Positions 38,415 through 47,333 of a stretch of 64,000 nucleotides of DNA are shown here, one piece after another. The stretch lies in NCBI RefSeq assembly GCF_900312745.1, contig NZ_OMPD01000014.1:1240001-1304000 (forward strand). The letters are read 5' to 3'. Within the stretch, counting starts at the first letter, position 1. Each line of letters starts with the position of its first letter. The stretch is from Aquimarina sp. AU58. GTDB lineage: Bacteria; Bacteroidota; Bacteroidia; Flavobacteriales; Flavobacteriaceae. Below the pieces are notes generated by a model. The model did no database searches and was not told the origin of the DNA. It was given only the letters and a program-made list of their open reading frames with translations. Made by a program: the position numbers and the translations under genes.

Positions 38415-39857
38415 TTAATATTGTATACAAACGTTTTTAGGTTCGGTAAAAAATCTTAATGCTTCAAATCCACCTTCTCTACCTACACCAGAATCTTTTG
38501 TACCTCCAAATGGGGTACGTAAATCACGCATCATCCAGGTGTTTACCCAAACGATACCAGCTTGTATGTGCTTTGCTAAATACATACTTCTATTTAAATT
38601 ATTTGTCCAAATTGTACATGATAATCCGTAGCGCACATTATTTGCCATGGCTAGAGCTTCATCATCATTATCAAATGGCATAATCGTAACAACTGGTCCA
38701 AAAATTTCTTCTTGGGCCAATCTGCAATCTGTAGTATTAATTTCGATAATGGTTGGTTGTAAATAATACCCTTTTTCATATCCATTTACCGTTACATAAT
38801 TACCACCACAGAGAATAGTACCACCTTCTTTTTCTGCTATATCGATATATGATTTCACTTTTTCTAAATGTGATTTTGAAACTAGTGCGCCTAAGTTAGT
38901 TTCGGGATCAAGAGGAGCACCAACTTTTAATGCTTTGGTTTTTGCAATAAAATCGGTTTTAAATTTATTATAAATCGTTCTTTCTATAAATATTCGGGAG
39001 CCGCAAAGGCATATTTGTCCTTGATTTGCAAATGATGATCTTAGTGTTGTATTAAGCATTTTATCATAGTCGCAATCTGCAAAAATGAGATTGGGGTTTT
39101 TACCTCCCAACTCCAGAGATAATTTTTTAAACATAGGAGCAGCAGTTTTAGCAATATGTGCTCCTGTTGCCGTTCCTCCTGTAAAAGAAATAGCTTTAAT
39201 ATTTGGGTGTTCTATAATGGCTTGCCCGGTAGTATTTCCTAATCCATGAACAATGTTTAAAACACCTTTTGGTAAACCTGCTTTAGTACAGATATCGCCA
39301 AGTAAATAAGCTGTCATTGGTGTAATCTCACTTGGTTTGGCTACTACCGTATTACCAGCGGCCAATGCAGGAGCAATTTTCCATGTAAATAAATAGAGTG
39401 GTAAATTCCATGGAGAAATACAACCCACTACACCGATAGATTGTCTTAGGGTAAAGTTAATAGCATTTAGACCTGTGCTTTCATGCGCTTCGCTTGCAAA
39501 CTGTGTAATTGCATTAGCAAAAAATTGAAAGTTGGAAGATGCTCTTGGGATATCTACACTGGTAGATAGGCTTAAAGGTTTGCCATTATCAATAGCTTCT
39601 GCTTGGGCAAGTTGATCCAGATTTTCTATTATCAATGATGCTATCTTAGCTAAGATTTCGCTACGTTGTTGTAATGGGGTTTCTGACCAGGTAGGAAATG
39701 CTTGTGCGGCAGCTTCATAAGCGAGCTGTACATCTACGGCTGAAGAGTTAGGAATTAAACTATATATATCACCAGTAGATGGATTGTAGTTATCTATCCA
39801 TTGGTCTTGCATAGGAGCTTTGAACTCCCCATTAATATAGTTTTTAATTTTTTTCAT
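38415..39857 (-). CDS. 2-aminomuconic semialdehyde dehydrogenase (ALDH family)
   Basis: 480 residues, full-length ALDH. Oxyanion Asn in SPWNLPL, general base Glu in KLSLELGGKNPNLIF, nucleophile Cys in ANQGQICLCGSRIF, and late EEIFGPVV and FGGTKDSGVGREGG. Family knowledge plus its position beside ACMSD and the aminomuconate deaminase point to NAD-dependent oxidation of 2-aminomuconate semialdehyde to 2-aminomuconate. A 271-bp gap separates it from the SDR gene. Confidence 0.9.
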   Translation of the reverse strand: MKKIKNYINGEFKAPMQDQWIDNYNPSTGDIYSLIPNSSAVDVQLAYEAAAQAFPTWSETPLQQRSEILAKIASLIIENLDQLAQAEAIDNGKPLSLSTSVDIPRASSNFQFFANAITQFASEAHESTGLNAINFTLRQSIGVVGCISPWNLPLYLFTWKIAPALAAGNTVVAKPSEITPMTAYLLGDICTKAGLPKGVLNIVHGLGNTTGQAIIEHPNIKAISFTGGTATGAHIAKTAAPMFKKLSLELGGKNPNLIFADCDYDKMLNTTLRSSFANQGQICLCGSRIFIERTIYNKFKTDFIAKTKALKVGAPLDPETNLGALVSKSHLEKVKSYIDIAEKEGGTILCGGNYVTVNGYEKGYYLQPTIIEINTTDCRLAQEEIFGPVVTIMPFDNDDEALAMANNVRYGLSCTIWTNNLNRSMYLAKHIQAGIVWVNTWMMRDLRTPFGGTKDSGVGREGGFEALRFFTEPKNVCIQY

Positions 39858-39876
39858 GTGTTCTCAATTTTTTTAA

Positions 39877-40644
39877 TTAACTGAAAATGTATTTTAGTTG
39901 CTCGGCCGTTTGTTTTAAATCTCCTGTATAGGTTTGAATTTCATTTTCATTAAATCTAGCCGAAGGACCAGAGGTGCTTATTGCGGCAATAAACTTTCCT
40001 TTAGTACTAAAAACAGGAACAGCAACACATACCAGTCCTATTTCATTTTCTTCCAGATCCAAAGCAAAACCATTGTTTTTAATATTCTCAACTTCGGTAA
40101 TTAATTTTTGTTTATCGGTTATTGTGTTTTTAGTGACTGACTCTAAATCAAGATTTTTAATAATTTTTTTGTAATCGTGCTCTACGAATGCAAGCATAAT
40201 CTTTCCTAATCCAGTACAATGCAGAGGTTTTTCTGTACCAATTTGTGAGTTGATTTGTAAATCATGCCTTCCTACAACTTTGTCTAAGAAATATACTTTT
40301 TGATTTTTATGAATAGCTAAATGAGCGGTCTCACCTGCACGTTTTACCAATTCTTCCATAAAAGGCCTTGCCTTGGATATGAAATTTTGATTAATGCTTA
40401 CTTTTTGCCCTAACTCGAATAATTTAAGCCCCAATCTATACTTTCCGTTTTCTGTGTTTTGTTGAATTACATTAAGGGCTTCCATAGTTGCTAACATCCT
40501 ATATACCGCACTTTTATTGGTGTGCATTAGTTTTGCAATTTCGGTAACACCTAATTCTATTGTATCTGTTGAAAAGCAGTCTAGGATATTGAATGCTTTT
40601 TCAACCGAAGTGTTTAGAATTTTTTTGTCTATGGCATTACTCAT
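39877..40644 (-). CDS. IclR family transcriptional regulator of the kynurenine cluster
   Basis: 255 residues. The N-terminal winged helix (LGVTEIAKLMHTNKSAVYRMLATMEALN, about 30-58) is followed by an IclR effector-binding domain (residues about 85-255, with LHCTGLGKIMLAF and AAISTSGPSAR). It lies 34 bp after the deaminase and 19 bp before the ALDH, so it is embedded in the operon it probably controls. The effector is likely a pathway intermediate (inference). Confidence 0.9.
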   Translation of the reverse strand: MSNAIDKKILNTSVEKAFNILDCFSTDTIELGVTEIAKLMHTNKSAVYRMLATMEALNVIQQNTENGKYRLGLKLFELGQKVSINQNFISKARPFMEELVKRAGETAHLAIHKNQKVYFLDKVVGRHDLQINSQIGTEKPLHCTGLGKIMLAFVEHDYKKIIKNLDLESVTKNTITDKQKLITEVENIKNNGFALDLEENEIGLVCVAVPVFSTKGKFIAAISTSGPSARFNENEIQTYTGDLKQTAEQLKYIFS

Positions 40645-40678
40645 GATTACCTTGATTTTTTTAGAGATTACAAACTAT

Positions 40679-41095
40679 TTAGTTTTGTTTTTTATAGGCA
40701 ACTACCTTTATTTCTATCAATAAATGAGGATGCGGCAATTGATGAACAGCTACAGTGGTTCTCGTTGGGCCGTCATAATCAAAATATTGAGCATAAACCT
40801 CATTATACCCTCCAAAATCGTTCATATTGACTAAAAAAGAAGTGACATCAACAATATCTTTTAGGGTTGCATCTTCTTCTTTTAAAATATCATTAATGTT
40901 TTCTAAAACAGCTTTTGTTTGTGCTTTGATATTTAGATTTGTTGTTCCAAATTCATCTACTTCTACGCCTTCGAAGGAATTGTCAGGTCTCCTAGAACTT
41001 GTGCCAGAAACAAATATAAAATCACCAACACGTTTTACATGCGGAAACTTACCTCTAGGAGCGGCTTTACCTTGTATTAATTTTCCTTTGTTCAT
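40679..41095 (-). CDS. 2-aminomuconate deaminase (RidA/YjgF family)
   Basis: 138 residues. Rid fold with the start [33 protein letters not shown], the conserved Arg in [21 protein letters not shown] and Glu in LIEIKV. The [11 protein letters not shown] start is typical of aminomuconate deaminases (NbaF/AmnD) rather than general RidA. Converts 2-aminomuconate to 4-oxalocrotonate and ammonia. Confidence 0.88.
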   Translation of the reverse strand: MNKGKLIQGKAAPRGKFPHVKRVGDFIFVSGTSSRRPDNSFEGVEVDEFGTTNLNIKAQTKAVLENINDILKEEDATLKDIVDVTSFLVNMNDFGGYNEVYAQYFDYDGPTRTTVAVHQLPHPHLLIEIKVVAYKKQN

Positions 41096-41192
41096 GGTTA
41101 GTAGCGTTGAAATGTTAGTATTGAGTATTGAGAATCTATAATTTTCATTTATTACGTATTTATTTTAATTTAGAAATCTTAGATTTTCTTAT

Positions 41193-42593
41193 CTATTTTA
41201 ATCCTGCAATTTTATCTTCTTCAAGTATTTCACTGGTTTCTTGTTGTACTTGATTAAATATGCTTTTTAAATCTTTTGAAGTGTTAATTTCATGATCTGC
41301 AATTAGATTTAGTAAAGCTTTGTCTTGTGCTCTACCAATCTTCATGGCTTTGGCATACCCAATATTTTCATCAAAAGTGACCATAGAATATTTTGAGAAA
41401 TAGGTGTCGGGAAATGTTTTTTCCAAATCCATTTCTAGTTTTCTTTTTTCCTTAAACAAGGGATTAGCTACATGATCTCGCATCTCGAAGTAATTATCAA
41501 TTGCTAAATCTGCAATGGCATCTGTATCTTCTTTTCGCACTTTTTGATATGCTTTAAAAGTAGCACTCCAATCTCCCTGATGTTGTTCTAAAATTTCATC
41601 AAAAACCACAACATCTTCAAAAGAAGCGTTCATTCCCTGACCATAAAATGGTACAATTGCATGGGCAGCATCCCCAATTAATAGTGTCTTTCCTTTGTAG
41701 CACCACGGAGAGCATTTTACAGTGCCTAATGCTCCTGTTGGGTTGTTAAAGAACTCATGGTCAATATCTGGAATTAAATCAAGAGCATCGGGGAATTGTG
41801 TTTTAAAGAATTCGGTAACTTTTTCAATATTGGTTAGATTATTGAAATTGTACTCACCTTCATCATAAGATAAAAATAGGGTTACCGTAAAACTGCCATC
41901 TAAATTTGGTAAAGCTATAAGCATATATTCACCACGGGGCCAGATATGCAAATGATCCTTACTTATTTGATGGTTTCCTATCTTGCCTGCGGGAATTTCT
42001 AATTCTTTATAGCCATGTGTTAGATAATTCTGAGAGTAGCTAAACAGGAACTTTTTCTCGAGATAATAACTCTTTCTAAGAGCAGAACCTGCACCATCCG
42101 CACCAAAGATAATATCTGCATGTACTTCAAACTTTTCTTTGGTCGTATAACATTTAAATTTTGCAACTGTATTTTCGATGTCGACACCAGTGCATTTTTT
42201 GTTAAAATGTATAGTTACATTCTCGTATTTTTCTGCTTCAGTTAGCAGTAACCCGTTTAAACCCCCTCTAGAAATAGAATTGATGTATTTTCCTTTTCTT
42301 CCAGAATAGTTAGAGGCAAATGTATTTCCTTCAATATCGTGAATTAATCTACCATACATCGGGATACAAAACGGAGTTACTTTATCTTCAATACCAACCA
42401 TTTTCATGGCTTTTAAACCTCGATCAGATAATGCGAGGTTGATAGAACGCCCTGCAGAGATATCGGTAGTTCTTAAATCAGGCCTACTTTCATATACAGT
42501 TACCCGGTATCCTCTTTGTGCCATTCTTAATGCTAAGAGAGAGCCACATAGACCTGCACCAATGATCAGTATATTTTCTTCTTTTTGCGTCAT
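41193..42593 (-). CDS. kmo: Kynurenine 3-monooxygenase
   Basis: 466 residues. FAD-binding GxGxxG in ILIIGAGLCGSLLALRMAQRG, second FAD motif in LLIGDAAHAIVPFYGQGMNASFED near residue 300. The RSINLALSDRGLKAM segment and length match bacterial Kmo. Hydroxylates L-kynurenine using NADPH and oxygen. The start overlaps the kynureninase stop by 4 bp. A C-terminal hydrophobic anchor, present in eukaryotic Kmo, is absent. Confidence 0.95.
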   Translation of the reverse strand: MTQKEENILIIGAGLCGSLLALRMAQRGYRVTVYESRPDLRTTDISAGRSINLALSDRGLKAMKMVGIEDKVTPFCIPMYGRLIHDIEGNTFASNYSGRKGKYINSISRGGLNGLLLTEAEKYENVTIHFNKKCTGVDIENTVAKFKCYTTKEKFEVHADIIFGADGAGSALRKSYYLEKKFLFSYSQNYLTHGYKELEIPAGKIGNHQISKDHLHIWPRGEYMLIALPNLDGSFTVTLFLSYDEGEYNFNNLTNIEKVTEFFKTQFPDALDLIPDIDHEFFNNPTGALGTVKCSPWCYKGKTLLIGDAAHAIVPFYGQGMNASFEDVVVFDEILEQHQGDWSATFKAYQKVRKEDTDAIADLAIDNYFEMRDHVANPLFKEKRKLEMDLEKTFPDTYFSKYSMVTFDENIGYAKAMKIGRAQDKALLNLIADHEINTSKDLKSIFNQVQQETSEILEEDKIAGLK

Positions 42594-43858
42594 ACCAGTG
42601 TTTTTAATATTTCGATCATTCGATATACATCTTCAAAACTATTGTATAGTGGTGTTGGAGCACAACGAATAACATCAGGTTCTCGCCAATCTGTAATAAT
42701 ATGATGATCTGTAAGTTGTTGATGTAAACTTTTATCTGCATTCTTAACCTGAATAGATAATTGGCACCCTCTTTCCTCTGGATTAGTGGGAGTAATAATT
42801 TTGATTCTATCGGTATCTATCTCATTAATTAAAAATTCGAAATATGCTGTTAGTGCTTTAGATTTTTCTCGTAAAGCATCCATTCCTACCGCATTAAAAA
42901 TATCTAAAGAAGCTTTAATCGCTGCCATAGATAGAATAGGAGGATTGCTTAATTGATATCCTTCTGCACCAGGCATGACATCAAATTCCTGACGCATATT
43001 AAAACGGGTGTTTTTATTATGACTCCACCAACCGGAAAAACGTTTTAGATCTTTGTTATATGCATGTTTTTCATGAACAAATAATCCTCCCAAACTGCCA
43101 GGACCAGAGTTTAAATATTTATACGTGCACCATGCAGCAAAATCGACTCCGGATTCATGTAATTCTGGTTGAATATTGCCAACGCCATGTGCCAGATCAA
43201 TACCAACCATACAATTTTTGGCATGTCCTAGATCTGCAATTTTCTTAAGGTCCAAATATTGGCCAGTATAATAATTAACGCCTCCAATTAATAATAAAGC
43301 AATTTCGTCGCCTTGTTGATCAAGAATAGTTTCTAAGTCCTCTAGTCTCAATAATTCTTCACCAGGGCGTGGTTTCCATTCTACTAATCCTTCTTTGGGA
43401 TCAAAACCATGAAATCGTAATTGAGACTCTACAGCATAACGATCCGAAGGAAATGCATCACTCTCTATTACAATTTTATATTTAGTTTTATTAGGTTGGT
43501 AAAAAGATACCATTAACAAATGTAAATTGGTAGTTAACGTATTCATGATAACTACTTCTAGAGGTTTTGCACCGACTACTTTTGCCATAGTATCTGTTAA
43601 AAACTCATGATATGGCATCCAGGGGTTTTTGGCCTCAAAATGGCCTTCTACACCATAATTAGCCCAATCCTCAAGTTCTTGCTGAATATACTTTTTTGTA
43701 GTTTTTGGTTGTAACCCCAAAGAGTTACCGCACATGTATATCCAATCGTTTCCGTTATTGTCTTTTGGAATATGAAATTGATCTCTGTATTGTGCTATTT
43801 TATCTTTTTGATCAAGTTCTTTTGCGTATTCTAAACTAGCTTTTGATGCTATGGTCAT
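42590..43858 (-). CDS. kynU: Kynureninase
   Basis: 422 residues. PLP enzyme with IYMCGNSLGLQPK near residue 40, MNTLTTNLHLLMVSFY, GIDLAHGVGN and the Schiff-base Lys in FAAWCTYKYLNSGPGSLGG (about 240). Cleaves 3-hydroxykynurenine to 3-hydroxyanthranilate and alanine. It is the first gene of the minus-strand cluster and is translationally coupled to kmo. Tryptophan dioxygenase and formamidase are not in the window, so the operon starts from kynurenine. Confidence 0.95.
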   Translation of the reverse strand: MTIASKASLEYAKELDQKDKIAQYRDQFHIPKDNNGNDWIYMCGNSLGLQPKTTKKYIQQELEDWANYGVEGHFEAKNPWMPYHEFLTDTMAKVVGAKPLEVVIMNTLTTNLHLLMVSFYQPNKTKYKIVIESDAFPSDRYAVESQLRFHGFDPKEGLVEWKPRPGEELLRLEDLETILDQQGDEIALLLIGGVNYYTGQYLDLKKIADLGHAKNCMVGIDLAHGVGNIQPELHESGVDFAAWCTYKYLNSGPGSLGGLFVHEKHAYNKDLKRFSGWWSHNKNTRFNMRQEFDVMPGAEGYQLSNPPILSMAAIKASLDIFNAVGMDALREKSKALTAYFEFLINEIDTDRIKIITPTNPEERGCQLSIQVKNADKSLHQQLTDHHIITDWREPDVIRCAPTPLYNSFEDVYRMIEILKTLV

Positions 43859-44073
43859 CTCGGGTGTTTTAATAATTGAAACAGTGTTTCACTAATTTAC
43901 AAAAATAAAATGATACTAAAGCAATAAACTTAATTTTGATATGTATAAGATCAAATTAGAAGAAATACTATGTATTCTTCAATTGGAATTAAACTCTGTA
44001 AAAGAAATCTTGAAATGAAGTATGTGAAGTAGTACAAAAGACTTCGAAGAGGCGTAATGATTGTTTACGGTTT

Positions 44074-44796
44074 TTAGTCGGCAATTACTTCAATTCCTGT
44101 GAAATAAAGTTTTCTATTTCCTTCATGCAACTTATGAGTTTTAGCAATTTTAATACCATTAAAATTCTGATAATTCTCCCAGGTCGTAATCATAGAAGGT
44201 TCTGGTTGATTACTTTTTCTAAACACCCATTCTTTGATACTAAAATCTCCTTCAAAATAAAAATCATAAGCATCCCCAGGGGTATATCCTCCTTTGTTGT
44301 ACACTATGGTTAATTTTTGCATTTCGACATTACTTATAGGAGCGATGGCTTTTACTTCATGTTTTGACGTAAAACTTGCTGCATCCCAAACAAGATTGAA
44401 AGGAGCTAATAACCAATATTTGTCATTAATAAATCTTTGATCTGCTTTAGCAGAAGTGCTATCTAATTGAGTTCTGTTATAGGTTATGGTGTCCTGTTCA
44501 GAGGTTAAGGTCACTATATCATTTTTGGGTTTCCAACTCCAGGATCTATGATAATGGCTACTGTCTCGATCAACATTAAAGGTGAATTTAATTTCTTTTA
44601 CCTTGTTCCAATGCTGTAATCCATTGGCATTAGCAATTGCTTCTGCCGTTGTTGGTATTTTCTTTTTATTCTTATCTACCACAGGCTCTGGGTCTCTAAC
44701 TTCTATATCCTCTTCGTATGTATTTTCTTTTTTAGTGTTATTGTTACATGCTACACATAATAAAATAGATGATAATACTATTAAGGCTTTTTTCAT
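44074..44796 (-). CDS. Hypothetical lipoprotein (DUF6503-like)
   Basis: 240 residues. Lipoprotein signal peptide with lipobox LLCVAC near residue 17, then an acidic linker (EEDIEVRDPEPVVDKNKKK). The body from about residue 55 (ANGLQHWNKVKEIKFTFNVDRD, WLLAPFNLVWDAASFTS, NFNGIKIAKTHKLHE) has the feel of a LolA/DUF6503-type half-barrel lipoprotein family found in Flavobacteria. Function unknown. Confidence 0.72.
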   Translation of the reverse strand: MKKALIVLSSILLCVACNNNTKKENTYEEDIEVRDPEPVVDKNKKKIPTTAEAIANANGLQHWNKVKEIKFTFNVDRDSSHYHRSWSWKPKNDIVTLTSEQDTITYNRTQLDSTSAKADQRFINDKYWLLAPFNLVWDAASFTSKHEVKAIAPISNVEMQKLTIVYNKGGYTPGDAYDFYFEGDFSIKEWVFRKSNQPEPSMITTWENYQNFNGIKIAKTHKLHEGNRKLYFTGIEVIAD

Positions 44797-44821
44797 TGTG
44801 GGTTATTTTTGGCTAAAATAT

Positions 44822-44860
44822 AAAAAGAAAAACCTTGCTAATCGAGATTAACAAGGTTTT
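44822..44860 (-). terminator. Terminator of the cupredoxin-like gene
   Basis: Read on the minus strand: AAAACCTTGTTAAT / ATTAGCAAGGTTTTT hairpin, followed by T-rich sequence. It lies 24 bp past the stop. Confidence 0.75.
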
Positions 44861-44883
44861 AGGTTTTAAAAAGATAGAGAAAA

Positions 44884-45252
44884 TTACTCTACAACCAAAG
44901 TGTATTGAGGAGTTTTGTTTAAAGGACAAAAATATTTGTAGGTTCCTCTTTGTAATTTAACTGTTTGAGAGCTTTCGGTTTTTCCTTCGGCTACGACTTT
45001 GGTTACATATGCTGTTTTGATATGATTTTCGGCATTAGAAGCATCCTTTCCTTCTGGAACCAGTACAAAACCAACATCTGTTCCTGCATGGTTGTTGGTA
45101 ATATTGAATACATAGCTTCCTTCTGATAGTTTTATTTCTTTTTGAGTGAATTCTCCTTTAGTCTGCTCTAAAGAAACATTTTTTACTTTTTGTGCTTGTG
45201 CACTAAATGTGATTGCTAAAATAAATGAGAATACTGTAATTAACTTTTTCAT
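44884..45252 (-). CDS. Cupredoxin-like secreted protein with an incomplete copper site
   Basis: 122 residues, signal peptide LITVFSFILAITFSAQAQ. A beta-sandwich follows with SYVFNITNNHAGTDVGFVLV and the C-terminal GTYKYFCPLNKTPQYTLVVE. The position of the copper Cys (FCPLNKTP) and a His (NNH) are present, but the second His and Met ligands of classical cupredoxins are not visible. It could be a structural or altered-metal relative. It lies downstream of an AhpD-like gene with a terminator between. Confidence 0.75.
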   Translation of the reverse strand: MKKLITVFSFILAITFSAQAQKVKNVSLEQTKGEFTQKEIKLSEGSYVFNITNNHAGTDVGFVLVPEGKDASNAENHIKTAYVTKVVAEGKTESSQTVKLQRGTYKYFCPLNKTPQYTLVVE

Positions 45253-45295
45253 GATTTTGATACTTGAATTTAAATTGTTTTGAAATTATTTTGTA

Positions 45296-45341
45296 AACCT
45301 CACAGAGATACCAATCGAGTTTGATATCAATCTGTGAGGTT
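45296..45341 (-). terminator. Terminator of the AhpD-like gene
   Basis: Perfect 11-bp stem AACCTCACAGA / TCTGTGAGGTT around a 24-nt loop, 13 bp past the stop on the minus strand; a short T-tract follows. Confidence 0.65.
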
Positions 45342-45354
45342 CAATCGGGGGTAA

Positions 45355-45903
45355 TTAGACTTCGGTAGTTTCTAGTGGTTGTGCAACTGGGAAATCTACA
45401 GGAACCTGGGTTGTGCTATGTATATAATTAGAAATTGTTTTATCTCCTACTAATACGATAGTATCTATTAAGTTTCCTTTAGAATATCCAGCATTTAAAA
45501 AATTGTTTACAACATCCTGATTAGTTTTACCTCTATTTTCTGTAATATTTTTGGCTAATCCGGCTAATGCATTCAGTTTAGTGTCGAAAGAAGCACGACC
45601 AGCTCTAAGCTCTAAAATTTGCTCATCGGTAAATCCGTTCATTTTTCCTATAGCGGTATGGGCAGATAAACAATAAATACAATCATTTACCTGGCTTACG
45701 GCTAAATTCACTACTTCTTTTTCTTTAGCAGAGAGTGATGTTTTTGCATTCGAAAAGTTTAGGTAGTTTTCTAGTGCTGTATCACTATGGGCATAGGTGG
45801 CATATAGATTTGGTACGAATCCTAGTGCTTTATTTAAATTATCAAATATTGCTTGATTACCAGTGTTTACTTCTTCTCTTGTTGGTACATTAAATGTGCT
45901 CAT
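45355..45903 (-). CDS. Carboxymuconolactone decarboxylase family protein (AhpD-like)
   Basis: 182 residues, all-helical. The redox motif CIYCLSAHT (CxxC plus downstream His) lies near residues 75-83, as in AhpD/YciW-type alkylhydroperoxidases. This suggests a peroxide or disulfide redox role rather than decarboxylation. It is preceded by a 66-bp promoter/operator unit at 45981-46046 that is repeated before two other local transcripts, so probable AraC control. Confidence 0.88.
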   Translation of the reverse strand: MSTFNVPTREEVNTGNQAIFDNLNKALGFVPNLYATYAHSDTALENYLNFSNAKTSLSAKEKEVVNLAVSQVNDCIYCLSAHTAIGKMNGFTDEQILELRAGRASFDTKLNALAGLAKNITENRGKTNQDVVNNFLNAGYSKGNLIDTIVLVGDKTISNYIHSTTQVPVDFPVAQPLETTEV

Positions 45904-45980
45904 AATATAATTGTTTTAAGTTATTTTATTGAAATTGAAACCTTTTTGGGTTTCTGTTGTTTTGTTTTAATTTATTGAGG

Positions 45981-46046
45981 CAAAGATCGTGTTGAAATAA
46001 GCGAGATAGAATAGTCGTTTTTCCCGATTGCTTGTCAAATTTTCCC
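45981..46046 (-). promoter_or_regulatory. AraC-type operator and promoter unit 1 (AhpD-like gene)
   Basis: Minus strand order: GGGAAAATTTGACAAG at 46046, second GGGAAAAA 21 bp later (46025), then 30 bp, then ATCTTTG ending at 45981. The -7 box is imperfect and no -33 TTG is seen, as expected of an activator-dependent promoter. Leader to the ATG at 45903 is about 70 nt. Confidence 0.65.
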
Positions 46047-46061
46047 GATCTATTTTGATAC

Positions 46062-46217
46062 TTATCTTTGCGCGAAAGATTTTTTGGTATCGCAATAAAA
46101 ATCATGAATAGCTTTTTGCTCACAATGTGTTTTTGGATGAATAGCAGCGGCTATTTTTTTTCTTCCTTGGCTAAAAATTTCAATTAAATTGAAAATTGAT
46201 TTATGTTGTACGGTCAT
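46062..46217 (-). CDS. Small ORF, 51 residues, behind AraC-type promoter unit 2
   Basis: ATG at 46217 to TAA at 46062. It begins MTVQHKSIFNLIEIF and contains QGRKKIAAAIHPKTHC and FYCDTKK, so it is basic with two Cys. It starts 27 bp after the end of promoter unit 2, the right place for the first gene of that transcript, and ends 16 bp before operator unit 1. No family recognised. The evidence is position and open frame only. Confidence 0.45.
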   Translation of the reverse strand: MTVQHKSIFNLIEIFSQGRKKIAAAIHPKTHCEQKAIHDFYCDTKKSFAQR

Positions 46218-46243
46218 TTTTATAGTGTTTTAAATTAACAATG

Positions 46244-46309
46244 CAAAGATGCGCCATAGAAGAAGGGAAAGAAATGCTAGTTTTTCCCTGAAGCTTGTCG
46301 ATTTTTCCC
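46244..46309 (-). promoter_or_regulatory. AraC-type operator and promoter unit 2 (small ORF)
   Basis: Same 66-bp geometry: GGGAAAAATCGACAAG at 46309, GGGAAAAA at 46288, 30-bp spacer, ATCTTTG ending at 46244. It lies directly after the DoxX terminator, so it starts a separate transcript. Confidence 0.62.
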
Positions 46310-46315
46310 GGACAT

Positions 46316-46345
46316 AAAAAAACACCTCTATTATAAAGAGGTGTT
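46316..46345 (-). terminator. Terminator of the DoxX gene
   Basis: Stem AACACCTCT / AGAGGTGTT with a 7-nt loop; on the minus strand it is followed by a seven-base T-run. It ends 6 bp before operator unit 2. Confidence 0.85.
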
Positions 46346-46392
46346 GAGTACTTTTTTTGAATACTATAGATTAGTATCTAATCGCTTTAGAG

Positions 46393-46764
46393 TTAAAAAA
46401 ACTTAACTTCTTTTCTTCTCATCCAAAGAATAACAGCACTTAATACAAAAGTCACTACAGCCGTAATGAAGAGAATTCCTCCATCATTATTAATTTCAAT
46501 GCCTAGTTTGGTTAAATGCATCATGATGGCTCCTCCTATAATACCAAGGGTTAACATTGCGCCAATCCATGCTGTTTTGGGTATTAATAATAAAACTCCG
46601 GCGATTAGTTCGGTTATCCCTGTTCCTATTCGTCCATAAGGTTCTAATCCGACTTTTGTGAATATGTACACACTATCTGGATGAGCAGTAAATTTAAATC
46701 TTAGTGTTTGAATTAAGATCAATGCTACGACGATTCGTAACAAGAGGGGTAGAATCTTTTTCAT
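46393..46764 (-). CDS. DoxX family membrane protein
   Basis: 123 residues with four predicted helices. The features ILIQTLRFKFTAHPDS near residues 16-31, PYGRIGTGITELIAGVLLLIP and a basic C-terminus are typical of DoxX/DoxD-type quinone-linked membrane proteins. It lies 41 bp after the secreted 157-residue gene, so both probably share promoter unit 3. Confidence 0.85.
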   Translation of the reverse strand: MKKILPLLLRIVVALILIQTLRFKFTAHPDSVYIFTKVGLEPYGRIGTGITELIAGVLLLIPKTAWIGAMLTLGIIGGAIMMHLTKLGIEINNDGGILFITAVVTFVLSAVILWMRRKEVKFF

Positions 46765-46805
46765 GTTAGGTTGTTATTTGTTAGCTTCATAGTGCGGTAA
46801 ACACG

Positions 46806-47279
46806 TTACAAAACACTGGGTAAAGCGTCGATTTTCCCATTAAAAGTATTCTTTCTTGAGATAATATACAATTCTTCTAGATTATTATCTTTTCTAAATT
46901 GATGAATTAACTCTGGTAACTTCTCATTAAGAAAAGCTTTAAAAGACTTAGGGTCATTGCTTTGATTGGCTCCTCTACGTATAATTTTTAAGTAAGTTGA
47001 AGCTAGAATTTGCAGGTTACTTCTCTCAGAAAGAAACAATAAATGATCGTTGTTTTGGTTTGCTTTTTGAATTTGATTCTTGAAACTAATTTCGTTTGTA
47101 GCAATAAGATCATTATTAAAATTGCTAAAGCTATTTGTATACACAACTTCTTCTGCATTTTTATTTAGATATATGGTTTCTAATTGATCTTCATAAATTA
47201 TTTGAGCATTACCTATCGAGAGAGAGAGAAATAAAATGCTAAATATTACTGTTTTGATTGCACGAATTGAACTTTTCAT
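46806..47279 (-). CDS. Secreted protein of unknown function
   Basis: 157 residues, signal peptide VIFSILFLSLSIGNAQ. The rest is mostly helical (EISFKNQIQKANQNNDHLLFLSERSNLQILASTYLK) with no recognised domain. The start at 47279 lies 55 bp after promoter unit 3, and DoxX follows 41 bp downstream. Its position makes it a candidate member of the local AraC regulon. Confidence 0.7.
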   Translation of the reverse strand: MKSSIRAIKTVIFSILFLSLSIGNAQIIYEDQLETIYLNKNAEEVVYTNSFSNFNNDLIATNEISFKNQIQKANQNNDHLLFLSERSNLQILASTYLKIIRRGANQSNDPKSFKAFLNEKLPELIHQFRKDNNLEELYIISRKNTFNGKIDALPSVL

Positions 47280-47333
47280 ATCTAATATACTTTATCCGAA
47301 AACACTTCGGTAAGTTGTTTTATTTTTAGGATA

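Noticed and set aside
38391..41134. AGTATT-AGTATTGAG-like repeats in two intergenic gaps of the kynurenine cluster (about 38391-38411 and 41117-41134)
   Set aside because: Short, imperfect and AT-rich, in opposite orientation; could be chance and no role can be supported.
45926..46123. 65-codon minus-strand ORF before the AhpD-like gene
   Set aside because: It overlaps operator unit 1 and the 51-codon ORF in another frame and has no recognisable content.
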